64,000 nt of DNA from positions 620,001-684,000 of the forward strand of contig NZ_VELE01000001.1 of the NCBI RefSeq assembly GCF_007681555.1, written 5' to 3'. The number at the start of each line of letters is the position of its first letter. Position 1 is the stretch's first letter. The notes under the pieces are model-generated. The model worked only from the letters and a program-made list of their open reading frames with translations, was not told where the DNA came from and ran no database searches. The stretch is from Kocuria salsicia. Lineage in GTDB: Bacteria; Actinomycetota; Actinomycetes; Actinomycetales; Micrococcaceae. A program made the translations under genes and the position numbers. Below are positions 1 through 8,165 of this stretch, one piece after another.

Positions 1-961
1 AGACGATCTCCGCCTTGATGAAGCCCCGCTCGAAGTCCGAGTGGATCACCCCGGCGGCCTTGGGGGCGGTGTCGCCCTGGTTGATGGTCCACGCGCGGGC
101 CTCCTTGGGGCCGGCGGTGAGGTAGGTCTGCAGGCCCAGGGTGGAGAAGCCCACGCGGGCCAGCTTGTCCAGGCCGGACTCGTCCTGGCCCTCCATCTCC
201 AACATCTCGCGGGCCTCCTCCTCGGAGAGCTCCACGAGGTCAGCCTCGAGCTTCGCGTCCAGGAACACGCACTGCGCGGGCGCCACCAGCGCCTCCAGCT
301 CAGCCTGACGCTCGGGTGAGGACAGCACGCCCTCGTCCGCGTTGAACACGTAGATGAACGGCTTGGCGGTGAGCAGGTTCAGCTCACGCAGGTTGTCGGT
401 GTCGAGCTTCTCGGGCCCGGCGGCCTCGAAGATCGTGCGGCCCTCCGCCAGCACCTTCTCCGCGGCCTGGTACGCCGCGAGCTGCTCGGGCGAGCCCTTT
501 TTGATCTTGACCTGCTTCTCCAGCTTGGGGATCGCGTTCTCCAGGGTCTGCAGGTCTGCGAGGATCAGCTCGGTGTTGATGGTCTCGCGGTCCGAGGCCG
601 GGTCGATCTTGCCGTCCACGTGGATCACGTCCGGATCGTCGAACACGCGGATCACCTGGGCGATCGCGTGCGCCTCACGAATGTTGGCCAGGAACTGGTT
701 GCCCAGCCCCTCCCCCTCGGACGCGCCCTTCACGATGCCCGCGATGTCCACGAAGGACACCGTGGCCGGCACGATCTTCTGCGAGTCGAACAGCTCCGCG
801 AGCTTGTCCAGCCGCTCGTCCGGCAGGTTCACCACGCCCACGTTCGGCTCGATGGTCGCGAACGGATAGTTCGCGGCGAGCACCGTGTTGCGCGTGAGCG
901 CGTTGAACAGGGTTGATTTTCCGACGTTCGGCAGACCGACGATTCCAATAGTAAGAGCCAC
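1..961 (-). CDS. ychF: Redox-regulated ATPase YchF (C-terminus beyond window)
   Basis: Obg-family P-loop NTPase that binds ribosomes; the gene runs off the left edge, leaving 320 codons. The N-terminus reads MALTIGIVGLPNVGKST from a GTG at 961. Visible motifs are G1 (GLPNVGKST), G3 (DIAG) and NADE in place of NKxD, the change that gives YchF its ATP preference. The missing part is the C-terminal TGS-like region. There is no Shine-Dalgarno sequence; a TAAGAT box 8 nt upstream suggests a leaderless transcript. It is divergent from the ABC-exporter operon. The identification is secure. Confidence 0.96.
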   Translation of the reverse strand, partial: MALTIGIVGLPNVGKSTLFNALTRNTVLAANYPFATIEPNVGVVNLPDERLDKLAELFDSQKIVPATVSFVDIAGIVKGASEGEGLGNQFLANIREAHAIAQVIRVFDDPDVIHVDGKIDPASDRETINTELILADLQTLENAIPKLEKQVKIKKGSPEQLAAYQAAEKVLAEGRTIFEAAGPEKLDTDNLRELNLLTAKPFIYVFNADEGVLSSPERQAELEALVAPAQCVFLDAKLEADLVELSEEEAREMLEMEGQDESGLDKLARVGFSTLGLQTYLTAGPKEARAWTINQGDTAPKAAGVIHSDFERGFIKAEIV

Positions 962-969
962 GGTCCGCC

Positions 970-975
970 ATCTTA
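970..975 (-). promoter_or_regulatory. Putative -10 box of ychF (leaderless)
   Basis: TAAGAT on the minus strand lies 8 nt before the GTG start of ychF. No -35 box is convincing. Confidence 0.4.
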
Positions 976-1026
976 CCGGCGCCGCCCGACGACGCTGCCA
1001 CGCGACTCCGCGGCCCACCCCACCCC

Positions 1027-1054
1027 TGACACATGTCACGCCCCACTCGTGACA
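1027..1054. promoter_or_regulatory. Triple half-site operator candidate upstream of the ABC/two-component operon
   Basis: Three TGACA/TGTCA half-sites occur here: TGACA (1027-1031), TGTCA (1034-1038) and the perfect dyad TGTCAC-N9-GTGACA (1034-1054). They lie just upstream of the proposed -35 of the ABC operon and between two divergent genes. This is a plausible binding site for the response regulator encoded at 4224-4835, but that link is inferred from position only. Confidence 0.45.
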
Positions 1055-1062
1055 ATCAGCAG

Positions 1063-1091
1063 TTCAGCGCCGCCCCGCCGCACGGGAATCT
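1063..1091 (+). promoter_or_regulatory. Putative promoter of the ABC exporter operon
   Basis: TTCAGC (1063-1068) and GAATCT (1086-1091) are separated by 17 nt, and GAATCT ends 6 nt before the ATG at 1098. The match to the consensus is moderate. Confidence 0.4.
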
Positions 1092-1097
1092 GGACCC

Positions 1098-2024
1098 ATG
1101 AACACCACACACCCACCCCAGCCCCACTCCCCCGCCATCCAGGTGCAGGACGCCGTCAAGACCTTCCGCACCCGCTCCGAGACGGTCCGCGCCGTGCAGG
1201 GTGTCTCGCTGGAGATCCCGCGCGGCGGCGTCGTCGCCCTGCTGGGGCCGAACGGCGCCGGAAAGACGACCCTGCTGGACATGGTGCTCGGCATGAGCGA
1301 GCCCACCTCCGGGGCGGTGAGCGTGTGCGGCGAGCGCCCGCGCGCGGCCGTGGCCCACGGGAAGGTGGGCGCGGTGCAGCAGGTGGGCGGGCTGCTCGCG
1401 GACCTGAGCGTGCGCGAGACCGTGACCATGATCGCGTCCCTCTACCCGGACCACCTGCCCGTGGACGAGGCGCTGGAACGGGCGGGGGCGGCGTCGTTCG
1501 CGCGCCGGAAGGTGGCCAAGTGCTCGGGCGGGCAGCAGCAGCGCGTCCGCTTTGCCCTGGCCCTGCTCCCGCGCCCCGAGCTGCTCGTGCTGGACGAGCC
1601 GACTGCGGGCATGGACGTGCAGTCCCGCACCGAGTTCTGGGACGCGATGCGCGCCGAGACCGAGCGCGGACTCACGGTCGTGTTCGCCACGCACTACCTC
1701 CAGGAGGCGGAGGACATTGCCGAGCGGATCGTCCTGATGGATGCCGGGCGCGTCACGTTCGACGGCTCCGTGGACGAGCTGCGCTCCATGTCTCGGTACC
1801 ACACCGTGTCCTTCGTGTGGCCGGCCGGCGAACCGCTGCCCCAGTTCGCGGGCGCCACCGTCTCCCGCCGCTCGGAGTCCCGCGTGCACCTGCGCACCGA
1901 AGACGCGGACGCCCTCGCGCGCGAACTGCTGACCCGCACCCCCGCGAGCGCCCTGGAGATCTCCCGCGGCGGCCTGGACGAGGCGTTCGCGGCGTTGATC
2001 CATCGAGACGACGCCGCCGCGTGA
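1098..2024 (+). CDS. ABC-2 type exporter, ATP-binding protein
   Basis: A 308-residue ATPase subunit of an ABC exporter. It has Walker A GPNGAGKTT, the signature CSGGQQQR, Walker B LLVLDEPTAGMD and the switch histidine in ATHYLQEAED, followed by a C-terminal extension typical of drug and antibiotic exporters. It is the first gene of an apparent operon with the permease at 2129, the sensor kinase and the response regulator. That architecture resembles stress- or antibiotic-responsive exporters paired with DesK/LiaS-type kinases. The substrate cannot be read from the sequence. The ATG at 1098 has no RBS and sits 6 nt after a -10-like GAATCT. Confidence 0.9.
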   Translation: MNTTHPPQPHSPAIQVQDAVKTFRTRSETVRAVQGVSLEIPRGGVVALLGPNGAGKTTLLDMVLGMSEPTSGAVSVCGERPRAAVAHGKVGAVQQVGGLLADLSVRETVTMIASLYPDHLPVDEALERAGAASFARRKVAKCSGGQQQRVRFALALLPRPELLVLDEPTAGMDVQSRTEFWDAMRAETERGLTVVFATHYLQEAEDIAERIVLMDAGRVTFDGSVDELRSMSRYHTVSFVWPAGEPLPQFAGATVSRRSESRVHLRTEDADALARELLTRTPASALEISRGGLDEAFAALIHRDDAAA

Positions 2025-2128
2025 GCCCGCGCGCAGCGCACCGCGGGTGACCGCACCGTTCTCCCGCCCCTCCCCGCGCCCCGCACCTCGCGCGCCCGTA
2101 ACCGCACCCAGACCCCAAGGAGCCCGTC

Positions 2129-2890
2129 ATGTCCTTGACCTACACCGCCCACGACGTGCGGCGGAACCTCCGCTCGATCCCCAACCTGGTGTTCGTGGCC
2201 CTGCTGCCCGCCGTGCTGTTCATCCTGTTCGGCGCGGTGCAGGGCTGGTCCGACGCCCGCCTGCCCGGGGGCAACGTGTCCGCGTACGTGATGGTGTCGA
2301 TGGCCGTCTACGGGGCCGTCACCGCCACCACTGCGATCTCCGCCGGCGCGGCCCTGGAACGGCTGCAGGGCTGGGGCCGGCAGCTTGCGCTGACCCCCAT
2401 GGGCACGGGCGGCTACGCGGCCACCAAGGTGGCGGTGGCCCTGCTGATCGCGGTGCTGCCCGTGGTCATCGTGTTCCTGGTGGGGGCGTTCACCAACGCC
2501 TCGATGGACGACCTCTGGCGCTGGGCACTGGCCGCCGTGCTGTGCGTGGTGGTCTCCGTGGTGTTCGCCCTCTACGGGCTTGCCGCGGGCCTGATCTTCC
2601 GCTCGGACACCGCCGTGGGGGCCGCCTCCGGCGCCCTGGTGGTGTTCGCGTTCTTCGGCAACGTGTTCATGCCGCTCTCCGGCGGGATGCTGACCGTCGC
2701 CCGCTTCACCCCCATGTATGGAATCGTGGGCATTGCCCGCTATCCCGTGACCGAAGGTGAGGTGGCCACCATGGGTGGTGCCCCGCAAACCGACAGCCTA
2801 CTGTGGCTCGTGGTCAACGCCGTGGCCTGGGCCGCCGTGTTCGGGATCATCGCGCTGCTGGCAGCCCGGTCCTCCACGGGCCGCCGATGA
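2129..2890 (+). CDS. ABC-2 type transporter permease
   Basis: A 253-residue integral membrane protein with about six hydrophobic segments, of the ABC-2 permease type. It starts at ATG 2129 behind AAGGAG (spacing 6) and pairs with the ATPase upstream. Its stop overlaps the kinase start (ATGA at 2887-2890), so kinase translation is probably coupled. The polar N-terminus, a large loop around residues 40-60 and the terminal GxV/L-rich helices fit half-size exporters. The substrate is unknown. Confidence 0.88.
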   Translation: MSLTYTAHDVRRNLRSIPNLVFVALLPAVLFILFGAVQGWSDARLPGGNVSAYVMVSMAVYGAVTATTAISAGAALERLQGWGRQLALTPMGTGGYAATKVAVALLIAVLPVVIVFLVGAFTNASMDDLWRWALAAVLCVVVSVVFALYGLAAGLIFRSDTAVGAASGALVVFAFFGNVFMPLSGGMLTVARFTPMYGIVGIARYPVTEGEVATMGGAPQTDSLLWLVVNAVAWAAVFGIIALLAARSSTGRR

Positions 2891-4227
2891 GCGCCGCCAC
2901 GCGGACCGCCCCGCGCCCACGCACCGAGGAACCCGAGCACCATTGGTCCGACCTGCTGTTCGCCACCGTCTGGCTCGTGTTCCTCGTGATCCCCGCAGCG
3001 GCACTGCTGCAGAGTGACGAGTCGGTCTGGGCCACTGCCCTGGGACTGCTCGGACTGGTGCTCTTCGCCGGGCTCTACACGCTCTCCTGGATCCGGCAGA
3101 TCCTGGTCCCGCGCCTGAGCGTGCTGGGCAACGCCGTGCTGTGGTGCGTGGTCCTGCTGGTGCCGCTGACCCTGCTGCTGCCGGCCTCGCCGTGGGGCAT
3201 GACCTACACGGCCCCGTTCTTCGTGGCCGTGTGCGCGTTCCGGCTGCACCTGCGCCAGGGCATCCTGGCCTCGCTCCTGATCGAGACGGCCGCCCTGGTG
3301 CCGCTGCTCATGCTGCTCCCCCGGGAGCAGTGGTTCTGGCCGCTGTTCGGCCTGGTCCTGCCCGGGCCGATCATCCTGCTCTCCCGCTTCGCCGTGGAGC
3401 GCTCCGAGACCCACGAGCGCCTGGCCCGCGAGCTCGAGGTCTCCCGGCAGCGCGAGGCCGTGGGCCGGGACGTCCACGACATCCTGGGCCACTCCCTCAC
3501 GGTCATCACCGTCAAGACGCAGCTCGCCCAGCGTCTCGTGGAGACGGACCCGCAGCGCGCCGTCGCCGAGCTCGACGACGTCCTGGCCCTGTCCCGCGAA
3601 GCCCTCACGGATGTGCGCTCCACGGTGGGCAGGCTGCGCGACCTGGATCTGGGGGTGGAGCTCGTCCAGGCACGTGCCGCCCTGCGCGCCGCCGGGATCA
3701 CCCCGCACCTGCCGTCCTCGGTCCCGCCCTTGGACGCCGCCACCCGTTCCGTGTTCGCATGGATCCTGCGCGAGGCCGTGACCAATGTGGTTCGCCACTC
3801 GGGCGCCGCTCACTGCCGCGTCACGCTCACCGGTTCCTCGCTTCGCATCGCGGACGACGGCGCACGGGCCGCGGGTGCCCCCACTCACCACTCAGCCCGG
3901 ACCGACACCCTGGCTAGTCCGGGCGGCGCGGCGCCCTCGACGAGCCGTCCGAGCACCGACGACGCCGCGGCGGATGCGCCCGACCGGGCCGGTGTGGGGC
4001 GCGTCGGCCCGGACCCGCAGCGGCCGGTGCGGGCCGGGTACCGCGGTGAGGCGGCGTCGTCGTGCTCCGGGACCGAGGCACGTTCCGAGGCCTGTGCCGC
4101 CGGACCGGCGCTTCGAGAGGGCAACGGCATCCGCGGCATGAAGGAGCGGGCTCGGGCTGCGGGATGTGAGGTGACGGTCGCGCGGGATACCCGGGGCGGC
4201 ACGATCGTGGAGGTGTGGCGGGCATGA
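2887..4227 (+). CDS. DesK/NarX-type sensor histidine kinase with long ATP-lid insertion
   Basis: A 446-residue membrane kinase. About five or six hydrophobic segments fill residues 20-160, followed by a HisKA_3 dimerisation domain with DVHDILGHSLT (phospho-acceptor His197) and a HATPase_c domain (N box EAVTNVVRHS; DDG at 323-325; GNGIRGMKER from 412). The G1-to-G2 distance is about 86 residues, where this family normally has 10-20. The extra stretch is Ala/Gly/Pro/Asp-rich and is partly bounded by inverted repeats at 3951-4067. Start 2887 is chosen for the ATGA overlap with the permease; a longer upstream reading frame exists but overlaps the permease. It overlaps the response regulator by 4 nt. 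The kinase call is secure, and the effect of the insertion is unknown. Confidence 0.9.
   Translation: MSAATRTAPRPRTEEPEHHWSDLLFATVWLVFLVIPAAALLQSDESVWATALGLLGLVLFAGLYTLSWIRQILVPRLSVLGNAVLWCVVLLVPLTLLLPASPWGMTYTAPFFVAVCAFRLHLRQGILASLLIETAALVPLLMLLPREQWFWPLFGLVLPGPIILLSRFAVERSETHERLARELEVSRQREAVGRDVHDILGHSLTVITVKTQLAQRLVETDPQRAVAELDDVLALSREALTDVRSTVGRLRDLDLGVELVQARAALRAAGITPHLPSSVPPLDAATRSVFAWILREAVTNVVRHSGAAHCRVTLTGSSLRIADDGARAAGAPTHHSARTDTLASPGGAAPSTSRPSTDDAAADAPDRAGVGRVGPDPQRPVRAGYRGEAASSCSGTEARSEACAAGPALREGNGIRGMKERARAAGCEVTVARDTRGGTIVEVWRA
3951..4067. repeat. Inverted-repeat-bounded 117-bp segment inside the kinase gene
   Basis: The left arm (3951-3968) GAGCACCGACGACGCCGC and the right arm (4051-4067) GCGGCGTCGTCGTGCTC are reverse complements apart from one extra C. 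The enclosed segment is 117 bp (39 codons), so it keeps frame. It lies in the ATP-lid insertion of the sensor kinase. No target-site duplication is visible, so a mobile origin is only a possibility. Confidence 0.6.
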
Positions 4228-4835
4228 CCGAGATCCGAGTGCTGATCGCGGACGACCAGGCCCTCGTGCGCGCCGGACTGGCCGCTCTGCTGGACCTGGA
4301 ACCGGACATCACCGTGGTGGCCCAGGCCGCCGACGGTGCCGAGGCGGTCGCTCTTGCCGGGGAGCTCCCCGTGGACGTGGCCCTGCTGGACATCGAGATG
4401 CCCGGCGTCACCGGGCTGGAGGCCACCGAGCGAATCGTGGCTGCCGGGCGCGGGACGCGGTGCCTGATGGTCACCACGTTCGACCGCCCCGGCTACCTGC
4501 GGCGCGCGTTCGATGCCGGGGCGTCCGGCTTCGTGGTCAAGGACACCCCCGCCGCGGAGCTCGCAGAGGCCATCCGGAAGGTGCACGCCGGGCTGCGCGT
4601 GGTCGATCCGGCGCTGGCCGAGAAGTCCCTGCTGGCCGGACCGAACCCCCTGACCCCGCGGGAGCAGGACGTGCTGCGGAAAGCGTCCCACGGGGCCTCG
4701 GCGGGGCAAATCGGGTGGGCCCTGCACCTCTCCGCGGGGACGGTGCGCAACCACCTGTCCTCGGCGATCGGCAAGACCGGAACCGCCAACCGGACCGAGG
4801 CGGTGGCCGTCGCCGCGCGCAACGGGTGGCTGTAG
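4224..4835 (+). CDS. NarL/FixJ-family response regulator (DesR-like)
   Basis: A 203-residue regulator. The receiver domain has the acidic pair D10-D11, phospho-acceptor D56 in LLDIEMPG, the conserved Thr in MVTTFD and the Lys in VVKDTP. The C-terminal LuxR-type helix-turn-helix starts at LTPREQDVL and includes LSAGTVRNHLSSAIGKTGT. I chose ATG 4224, which overlaps the kinase stop as ATGA; a GTG at 4215 is the alternative. It is the cognate partner of the upstream kinase and probably controls the ABC exporter, perhaps through the repeats at 1027-1054. Confidence 0.93.
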   Translation: MTEIRVLIADDQALVRAGLAALLDLEPDITVVAQAADGAEAVALAGELPVDVALLDIEMPGVTGLEATERIVAAGRGTRCLMVTTFDRPGYLRRAFDAGASGFVVKDTPAAELAEAIRKVHAGLRVVDPALAEKSLLAGPNPLTPREQDVLRKASHGASAGQIGWALHLSAGTVRNHLSSAIGKTGTANRTEAVAVAARNGWL

Positions 4836-4905
4836 CCCTCCGGATCCGGTGACGAGCCCCGCCGGGGCGCTTATGCGTGTCGGACGGGATTGTCATGGTG
4901 AGCGC

Positions 4906-6108
4906 ATGGATGCTTCGGTGATGGCTCAGGTGTGGTGGTTGTGGTCGCTGTTCGCCCTCGTGGTGGGTGTGGTGCTGGGGTACGTGCTGGCCCACCAGAA
5001 GTCCACGGCGCTGGAGACCGAGCTGGAGGATGCCCAGGGGCAGAGGCTCGCCGCCCTGCAGGACGCCGCCTCCGCGCGGGCCGCGGCCGAGCAGCTCGAG
5101 CAGCGTGTGGAGTCCCTCGAGGCGCGGGCCGTGCAGGACCAGGACGTCATGCGCGCGCTGGCACCGCTCAACGACCAGCTCTCCTCCGTGGGGCGGCACG
5201 TTAACCAGCTGGAGCGGGACCGTGCACAGCAGTTCGGGGCCGTGGCCCAGGCCCTGGAAGCGGCCCGCACCACGGACCAGCAGCTGCTGCACGCCACCAC
5301 CTCCCTGGAGGGCTCCCTGCGCTCCACCACCGCCCGCGGTGCATGGGGCGAGATGCAGCTGCGCCGCGTGGTGGAGGCCGCCGGGATGACCCGCCACGTG
5401 GACTTCACGGAGCAGACGGTGCGCGCCACGGAATCCGGTATCCAGCGCCCGGACATGGTGGTCAACCTGCCCGGCGCGCAGACCGTGGTGGTGGACGCGA
5501 AGGCCCCCATGTCCTCCTACCTGGACGCCCAGGCCGTCCCCGCGGACGGCTCCCCCGAGAACGAGCAGCGCCGCGCCCAGCTGCTCGCCGCCCACGCCAA
5601 GGCCCTGCGGGCGCACGTGAACACGCTGGGCACCAAGAAGTACTGGTCCGCGGAGGAGAACTCTCCCGAGCTGGTGATGTGCTTCGTCCCGGTCGAGTCC
5701 GCCCTGGCCGCCGCGCTGGATGCGGATGCCTCCCTGCTGGATCACGCGGCGCGTGCGAATGTGGCCCTGGTGTCCCCGGTGTCCCTGCTCGCGTCCCTGA
5801 AGGCCGTGGCGTTCAGCTGGCGCCAGGCCACCCTCACGGACAACGCGCGAGAGCTGTACCGACTGTCCCGGGAGCTCTACGACCGCATGGGCTCGGTGGG
5901 CAAGCACCTGTCCGACATGGGCGGGTCCCTGCGGCGCTCGGTGGAGGGCTACAACAAACTCGTGGGCTCCATGGAGTCGCGCGTGCTGCCCTCGGCCCGC
6001 AAGATCGCGGAACTGGACCCGACCGTCACGGGTGCCGGAACCCTCGACACCACCCCCGTGGACGCGGTGCCCCGGCCGCTGACGGCCACGGAGTTCGTGG
6101 AGGACTGA
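4906..6108 (+). CDS. rmuC: DNA recombination protein RmuC
   Basis: About 400 residues. An N-terminal transmembrane helix (WWLWSLFALVVGVVLGYVL) is followed by a coiled coil (roughly residues 30-150) and the RmuC nuclease-like domain with RGAWGEMQLRRVVEAAGM, RPDMVVNLPG and VVVDAKAPMSSYLDA. Family members limit recombination at inverted repeats; the PD-(D/E)xK-like core is the VVDAK region. Start 4906 (ATG after GGTGAG) is favoured; 4921 and a longer frame from 4849 are alternatives. It ends 6 nt before the convergent ispH stop. Confidence 0.92.
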   Translation: MDASVMAQVWWLWSLFALVVGVVLGYVLAHQKSTALETELEDAQGQRLAALQDAASARAAAEQLEQRVESLEARAVQDQDVMRALAPLNDQLSSVGRHVNQLERDRAQQFGAVAQALEAARTTDQQLLHATTSLEGSLRSTTARGAWGEMQLRRVVEAAGMTRHVDFTEQTVRATESGIQRPDMVVNLPGAQTVVVDAKAPMSSYLDAQAVPADGSPENEQRRAQLLAAHAKALRAHVNTLGTKKYWSAEENSPELVMCFVPVESALAAALDADASLLDHAARANVALVSPVSLLASLKAVAFSWRQATLTDNARELYRLSRELYDRMGSVGKHLSDMGGSLRRSVEGYNKLVGSMESRVLPSARKIAELDPTVTGAGTLDTTPVDAVPRPLTATEFVED

Positions 6109-6114
6109 CGCGGC

Positions 6115-7197
6115 TCAGCGGGAGGGCTTGGTGCCGCGGCCGCCCAGACCGCGGGCGGTGTCCCCGTCCTTGGCGAGCTTCGCGCGCAGCTCCTTGGGCA
6201 GGGAGAACAGGATGTCCTCCTGGGCGGTCTCCACTTCCTCCACGGACCCGTAGCCGTACTCGGCCAGCAGCTCCAGGACCTGCTGCACGAGCACCTCGGG
6301 TACGGACGCACCGGATGTCACCCCCACGGTAGCCACGCCCTCGAACCAGGACTCGTCCACCTGGTGGGCGAAGTCCACTCGCTCGGCGCGCGCGGCGCCG
6401 TACTCCAGCGCCACCTCCTTGAGCCGCACGGAGTTGGACGAGTTGGCCGATCCCACCACGATCACCAGGTCCGCCTGCGGGGCGATCTCCTTGATGGCCG
6501 CCTGGCGGTTGGAGGTGGCGTAGCAGATGTCGTCGCTGGGCGGGTCGATCATGTTCGGGAACTTGGCCCGCAGCCGGTTCACCGTCTCCATGGTCTCGTC
6601 CACGCTCAGGGTGGTCTGGGAGAGCCACACCACCTTGTCCGGGTCGTTGACCTCCAGGGTGTCCACGTCCTCCGGGGAGTTCACGATCTGGATGTGCTCG
6701 GGCGCCTCCCCGAACGTGCCCTCGACCTCTTCATGGCCCACGTGGCCGATCAGGAGGATCTCGTAGTCGTTCTTCGCGAAGCGCACGGCCTCCCGGTGCA
6801 CCTTGGTGACCAGCGGGCAGGTGGCATCGATGGTGTGCAGGTTCCGGTCCTGGGCGGACTGCACCACAGCCGGTGAGACGCCGTGGGCCGAGAACACGAG
6901 CATCGCGCCCTCGGGAACCTCATCCGTCTCCTCCACGAACACCGCCCCGCGTTCCTCGAGGGTCTGCACCACGTGCTTGTTGTGCACGATCTCCTTGCGC
7001 ACGTACACGGGAGCACCATAGTGCTCCAGGGCCTTCTCCACGGCAATCACCGCACGGTCCACCCCGGCACAGTAGCCGCGCGGTGCGGCGAGCAGGACCC
7101 GGCGCTCCCCCGTGACCGGGGCGGCCGCGGCGATCTCCTCCGGGGTACGGCGCACCCTGGGGACGGTGGGCATGGAAAGGTCAACCACTGTGGACAT
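6115..7197 (-). CDS. ispH: 4-hydroxy-3-methylbut-2-enyl diphosphate reductase
   Basis: Last enzyme of the MEP isoprenoid pathway, converting HMBPP to IPP and DMAPP through a [4Fe-4S] cluster. The three cluster cysteines are in [20 protein letters not shown] and CYATSNRQ; the SAHGVSP and [11 protein letters not shown] motifs are also present. At 360 residues it is slightly longer than the E. coli enzyme because of short extensions at both ends. The preceding gene on this strand (7181-8110) overlaps it by 17 nt, although a TACCAT box 7 nt before the ATG could also drive it independently. Confidence 0.97.
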   Translation of the reverse strand: MSTVVDLSMPTVPRVRRTPEEIAAAAPVTGERRVLLAAPRGYCAGVDRAVIAVEKALEHYGAPVYVRKEIVHNKHVVQTLEERGAVFVEETDEVPEGAMLVFSAHGVSPAVVQSAQDRNLHTIDATCPLVTKVHREAVRFAKNDYEILLIGHVGHEEVEGTFGEAPEHIQIVNSPEDVDTLEVNDPDKVVWLSQTTLSVDETMETVNRLRAKFPNMIDPPSDDICYATSNRQAAIKEIAPQADLVIVVGSANSSNSVRLKEVALEYGAARAERVDFAHQVDESWFEGVATVGVTSGASVPEVLVQQVLELLAEYGYGSVEEVETAQEDILFSLPKELRAKLAKDGDTARGLGGRGTKPSR

Positions 7198-8110
7198 GCC
7201 TCTTATGGTAGGTGACCGCCCTGGGGCGCACCACGGCCAGGATCACACCGAACAGCGCCACGGCGCCCGCGCCGAGCATCCCCGTGACGCTCGAGGTGAC
7301 GAAGGACTCACGCAGCTGCGCCACGATCTGCTCCGTGACCACGTGCGCCACAGGCTCGACGGCGGAGGCGTCCACGAGCTTCTGGGCCGAGCTCAGCGCC
7401 ACGGCGAGCACCACGCCCGTGAACAGCACGCCGGACAGTCCCACCCCCGCGAGCGCGAGCCACCGGCGGGGTGCCACCACCAGCGCGAGCACCGCCAGGA
7501 TCCCGGCGAACCACGGCAGCGCGTATCGCCACTGCGCGAGCTGCACGAGGGTGTCCACGACCACACCGGTGTGGGCGCCCGGCACGGTGATGGTGAGGTT
7601 TTGGTCTGCGATCCCCGGGGAGAACCCCACGGTCTTCTCCACCTGCTGCTCCACCGCCGCGCCAAGGGCGGAGACGTCCACCACGAACTCGTCCGGTGCC
7701 TTGCCCGCGCTCGCTGTCACGGGGACGTTGGCGTCGTGGGTGTCGTCGAGCACCTGGATCCAGGTGCCCTCCTGCTCGGGCGCGGTGAGCCATTGCTGCG
7801 CCGCGTTCACGGCGGAGTCGCGGACCCGCTGGAGCACGCCGTCGAGGGCGTCGATCCCGGTTCCAGGGGTGTCGCCAGCGTGGAGCGTGGCCTGGTCCAC
7901 CAGGGTGCTCACCAGGTCCTCCTGGAACGAGGTCTGCGTGACCACGGAGGCGGCCGTGTCCTGGAAGCCCGAGGGCGAGAGCACGTGGTCCTGCAGCCAC
8001 GAGATCCCCAGCCACAGGGCGAAACCGGCGCCGGCCAGCAGGGCGCACAGTGCAGCCGCGAGACTGCGCAGCATCGGTGGACGTGGGGAGTGCTCGGGGG
8101 TGCTCACCAC
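7181..8110 (-). CDS. Membrane protein of unknown function upstream of ispH
   Basis: A 309-residue protein not recognised as a named family. It has an N-terminal transmembrane helix near residues 15-37, a roughly 150-residue extracytoplasmic region rich in Asp/Thr/Gln (for example [19 protein letters not shown]), then three to four helices in the C-terminal third ([53 protein letters not shown]). The layout suggests a cell-envelope protein with one large outer loop. It overlaps the start of ispH by 17 nt. The GTG at 8110 is immediately followed by a second GTG (8107), and either could initiate. Confidence 0.75.
   Translation of the reverse strand: MVSTPEHSPRPPMLRSLAAALCALLAGAGFALWLGISWLQDHVLSPSGFQDTAASVVTQTSFQEDLVSTLVDQATLHAGDTPGTGIDALDGVLQRVRDSAVNAAQQWLTAPEQEGTWIQVLDDTHDANVPVTASAGKAPDEFVVDVSALGAAVEQQVEKTVGFSPGIADQNLTITVPGAHTGVVVDTLVQLAQWRYALPWFAGILAVLALVVAPRRWLALAGVGLSGVLFTGVVLAVALSSAQKLVDASAVEPVAHVVTEQIVAQLRESFVTSSVTGMLGAGAVALFGVILAVVRPRAVTYHKRHVHSG
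7205..7210 (-). promoter_or_regulatory. Putative -10 box of ispH
   Basis: TACCAT on the minus strand lies 7 nt before the ispH ATG. The intervening AAGAGG could also act as a ribosome-binding site, so leaderless and leadered models compete. Confidence 0.3.
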
Positions 8111-8165
8111 TCCACTCTAAGGAGAATCCACTGTGCGTGTCCTCGGCGGATGGTAGTCATGTCCC

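Noticed and set aside
1049..2050. Long open frame overlapping the ABC ATPase on the same strand
   Set aside because: Arg/Gly/Ala-rich translation with no motif; it is a shadow caused by high GC, and the ATPase frame carries all ABC motifs.
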